DNA of 7,275 bases from Acidimicrobiales bacterium (GTDB lineage: Bacteria; Actinomycetota; Acidimicrobiia; Acidimicrobiales; Poriferisodalaceae): NCBI GenBank assembly GCA_030749275.1, contig JASMKJ010000302.1, positions 1 through 7,275 on the forward strand, given 5' to 3'. A program made the position numbers and the translations under genes. Below the pieces are notes generated by a model that was given only the letters and a program-made list of their open reading frames with translations, did no database searches and was not told the DNA's origin. How positions within the stretch are numbered: the first letter of the stretch is position 1; the number at the start of each line of letters is the position of its first letter. Below are positions 7,016-7,275 of the stretch, one piece after another.

Positions 7016-7021
7016 CTCCCC
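7016..7021 (-). promoter_or_regulatory. Ribosome binding site deciding the TTG start of the helicase-nuclease gene
   Basis: On the minus strand GGGGAG is followed by 8 bases and then TTG (7005-7007). There is no ATG or GTG alternative near the N-terminus, and an in-frame TGA at 7011-7013 prevents an upstream start. The TTG may keep production of a large, potentially self-toxic protein low; that last point is inference. Confidence 0.7.
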
Positions 7022-7026
7022 GGTCC

Positions 7027-7046
7027 TCAGCCGTTGCAACGGCTGA
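7027..7046. promoter_or_regulatory. Perfect 20-bp palindrome, candidate operator in the leader of the large gene
   Basis: TCAGCCGTTG is followed immediately by its exact reverse complement CAACGGCTGA, centred between 7036 and 7037, with no mismatch or spacer. It lies between the candidate -10 and the Shine-Dalgarno of the large gene, about 20 bases upstream of the TTG. A perfect palindrome of this length is rare by chance (about 0.007 expected in the window). The position over the likely transcription start suits repression by a dimeric regulator. Alternatively the RNA could fold as an 8-bp stem with a 4-base loop affecting message stability or translation. No regulator gene is visible in the window. 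Confidence 0.6.
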
Positions 7047-7051
7047 CCTAA

Positions 7052-7080
7052 ATAATTTACGAACCATGAGAGGATCGTAA
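7052..7080 (-). promoter_or_regulatory. Candidate promoter of the helicase-nuclease gene
   Basis: The only AT-rich patch upstream of the large gene is at 7050-7060. On the minus strand it offers AATTAT as a -10 (4 of 6 to consensus), with TTACGA as a poor -35 (3 of 6) 17 bases further upstream. This places the start of transcription near 7045, at the edge of the palindrome, giving a leader of about 38 bases. The alternatives TAAATT or TTATTT in the same patch give spacers of 15 or 19. The location is plausible but the exact boxes are uncertain. Confidence 0.35.
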
Positions 7081-7104
7081 GTCAGATTGCAAGCCGCATT
7101 GTGA

Positions 7105-7121
7105 GCCGACCAGCAGGACTG
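7105..7121. repeat. 17-bp direct repeat, right copy
   Basis: Same GCCGACCAGCAGGACTG as at 1410-1426, same orientation, here about 100 bases upstream of the large gene's start. If the open frame ending at 7150 is a real gene, this copy sits 28 bases past its stop on the minus strand, comparable to the 37 bases seen for the other copy. The adjoining bases up to 7131 also match 1218-1229 (TGCCAGAAGGGC). Confidence 0.7.
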
Positions 7122-7149
7122 CCAGAAGGGCCTCACCGGCTGGGGCTAC

Positions 7150-7275
7150 CTACCGGGCAATTGACGACAGGCGAATGTCGCCTACCCCCTCTTCCTCAGA
7201 CAGCCTCGAGTTAACGATGGGGGGGGTCGGATGGAGTCTCAGAAAGGCTGTCTGGCCGAATCTTTCAGGCCCCCA
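7150..7275 (-). CDS. Possible C-terminus of a gene entering from the right edge
   Basis: From the right edge a minus-strand frame is open for 41 codons and ends at TAG (7150-7152). The last residues read RLSEEEGVGDIRLSSIAR, and an 8-base C run (7219-7226 read on minus) encodes part of a Thr-Pro-Pro stretch. The other two minus frames stop within about 12 codons. A frame this long can stay open by chance (roughly one in five), so this is tentative. No family is recognised from so short a tail. If real, it is a same-strand upstream neighbour of the large gene. Confidence 0.3.
   Translation of the reverse strand, partial: WGPERFGQTAFLRLHPTPPIVNSRLSEEEGVGDIRLSSIAR

Noticed and set aside
7011..7067. 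Minus-strand 18-codon ORF ending just before the TTG of the large gene
   Set aside because: Its ATG would lie upstream of the candidate transcription start and it has no ribosome binding site; it merely reads through the palindrome.
7169..7183. AGGCGA-ATG-TCGCCT hairpin considered as a terminator for the right-edge frame
   Set aside because: No T tract follows on either strand, and it would lie inside the open frame rather than after its stop.
1..7275. CRISPR array or integron attC array
   Set aside because: No regularly spaced repeats; the two 17-bp repeats lie 5.7 kb apart and do not carry recognisable RYYYAAC/GTTRRRY core sites.

Overview
The window is an accessory-looking stretch dominated by one giant gene on the minus strand. 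By eye the GC content is in the mid-50s percent. Coding is dense with short regulatory gaps, the large gene starts with TTG, and the tRNA-like 3' end at the left lacks an encoded CCA. This fits a bacterium and is compatible with an actinobacterial-type host, but no marker gene fixes the taxonomy, so that assignment is weak.

Layout, left to right. Positions 1-87 are non-coding flank. Positions 88-124 hold the 3' half of a tRNA gene (minus strand, probably proline-type) without its 5' half, the usual footprint of an integrase attachment site. Positions 201-1109 (minus) encode a 302-residue protein of unknown function. It starts 2 bases after the stop of a short ORF that looks like the remnant of a secreted pentapeptide-repeat protein (1112-1241). 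Positions 1242-1463 contain no convincing gene. They hold a strong intrinsic terminator (1381-1410, minus) that closes the large gene, plus one copy of a 17-bp direct repeat. Positions 1464-7007 (minus) encode an 1847-residue multidomain protein: DUF4011, a superfamily 1 (Upf1/Dna2-like) helicase split by a very long helical insertion carrying a zinc ribbon, a Vsr-like/MTES_1575-type nuclease, a DUF3320 domain, and a second related module at the very C-terminus. Its control region (7008-7149) contains a Shine-Dalgarno sequence for the TTG start, a perfect 20-bp palindrome, an AT-rich candidate promoter and the second copy of the 17-bp repeat. From 7150 to the right edge a minus-strand frame is open and may be the C-terminus of another gene.

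Interpretation. The large protein has the domain order of single-gene antiphage proteins described as DUF4011-helicase-Vsr (named Hhe in my recollection). Together with the tRNA-fragment boundary, this suggests a defence or mobile island whose left end is in this window and whose intact tRNA gene and integrase would lie to the right. No integrase, methyltransferase, CRISPR array or complete RNA gene is visible here. The terminator separates the helicase-nuclease from the 302-residue gene, so the sequence does not show that they form one system.
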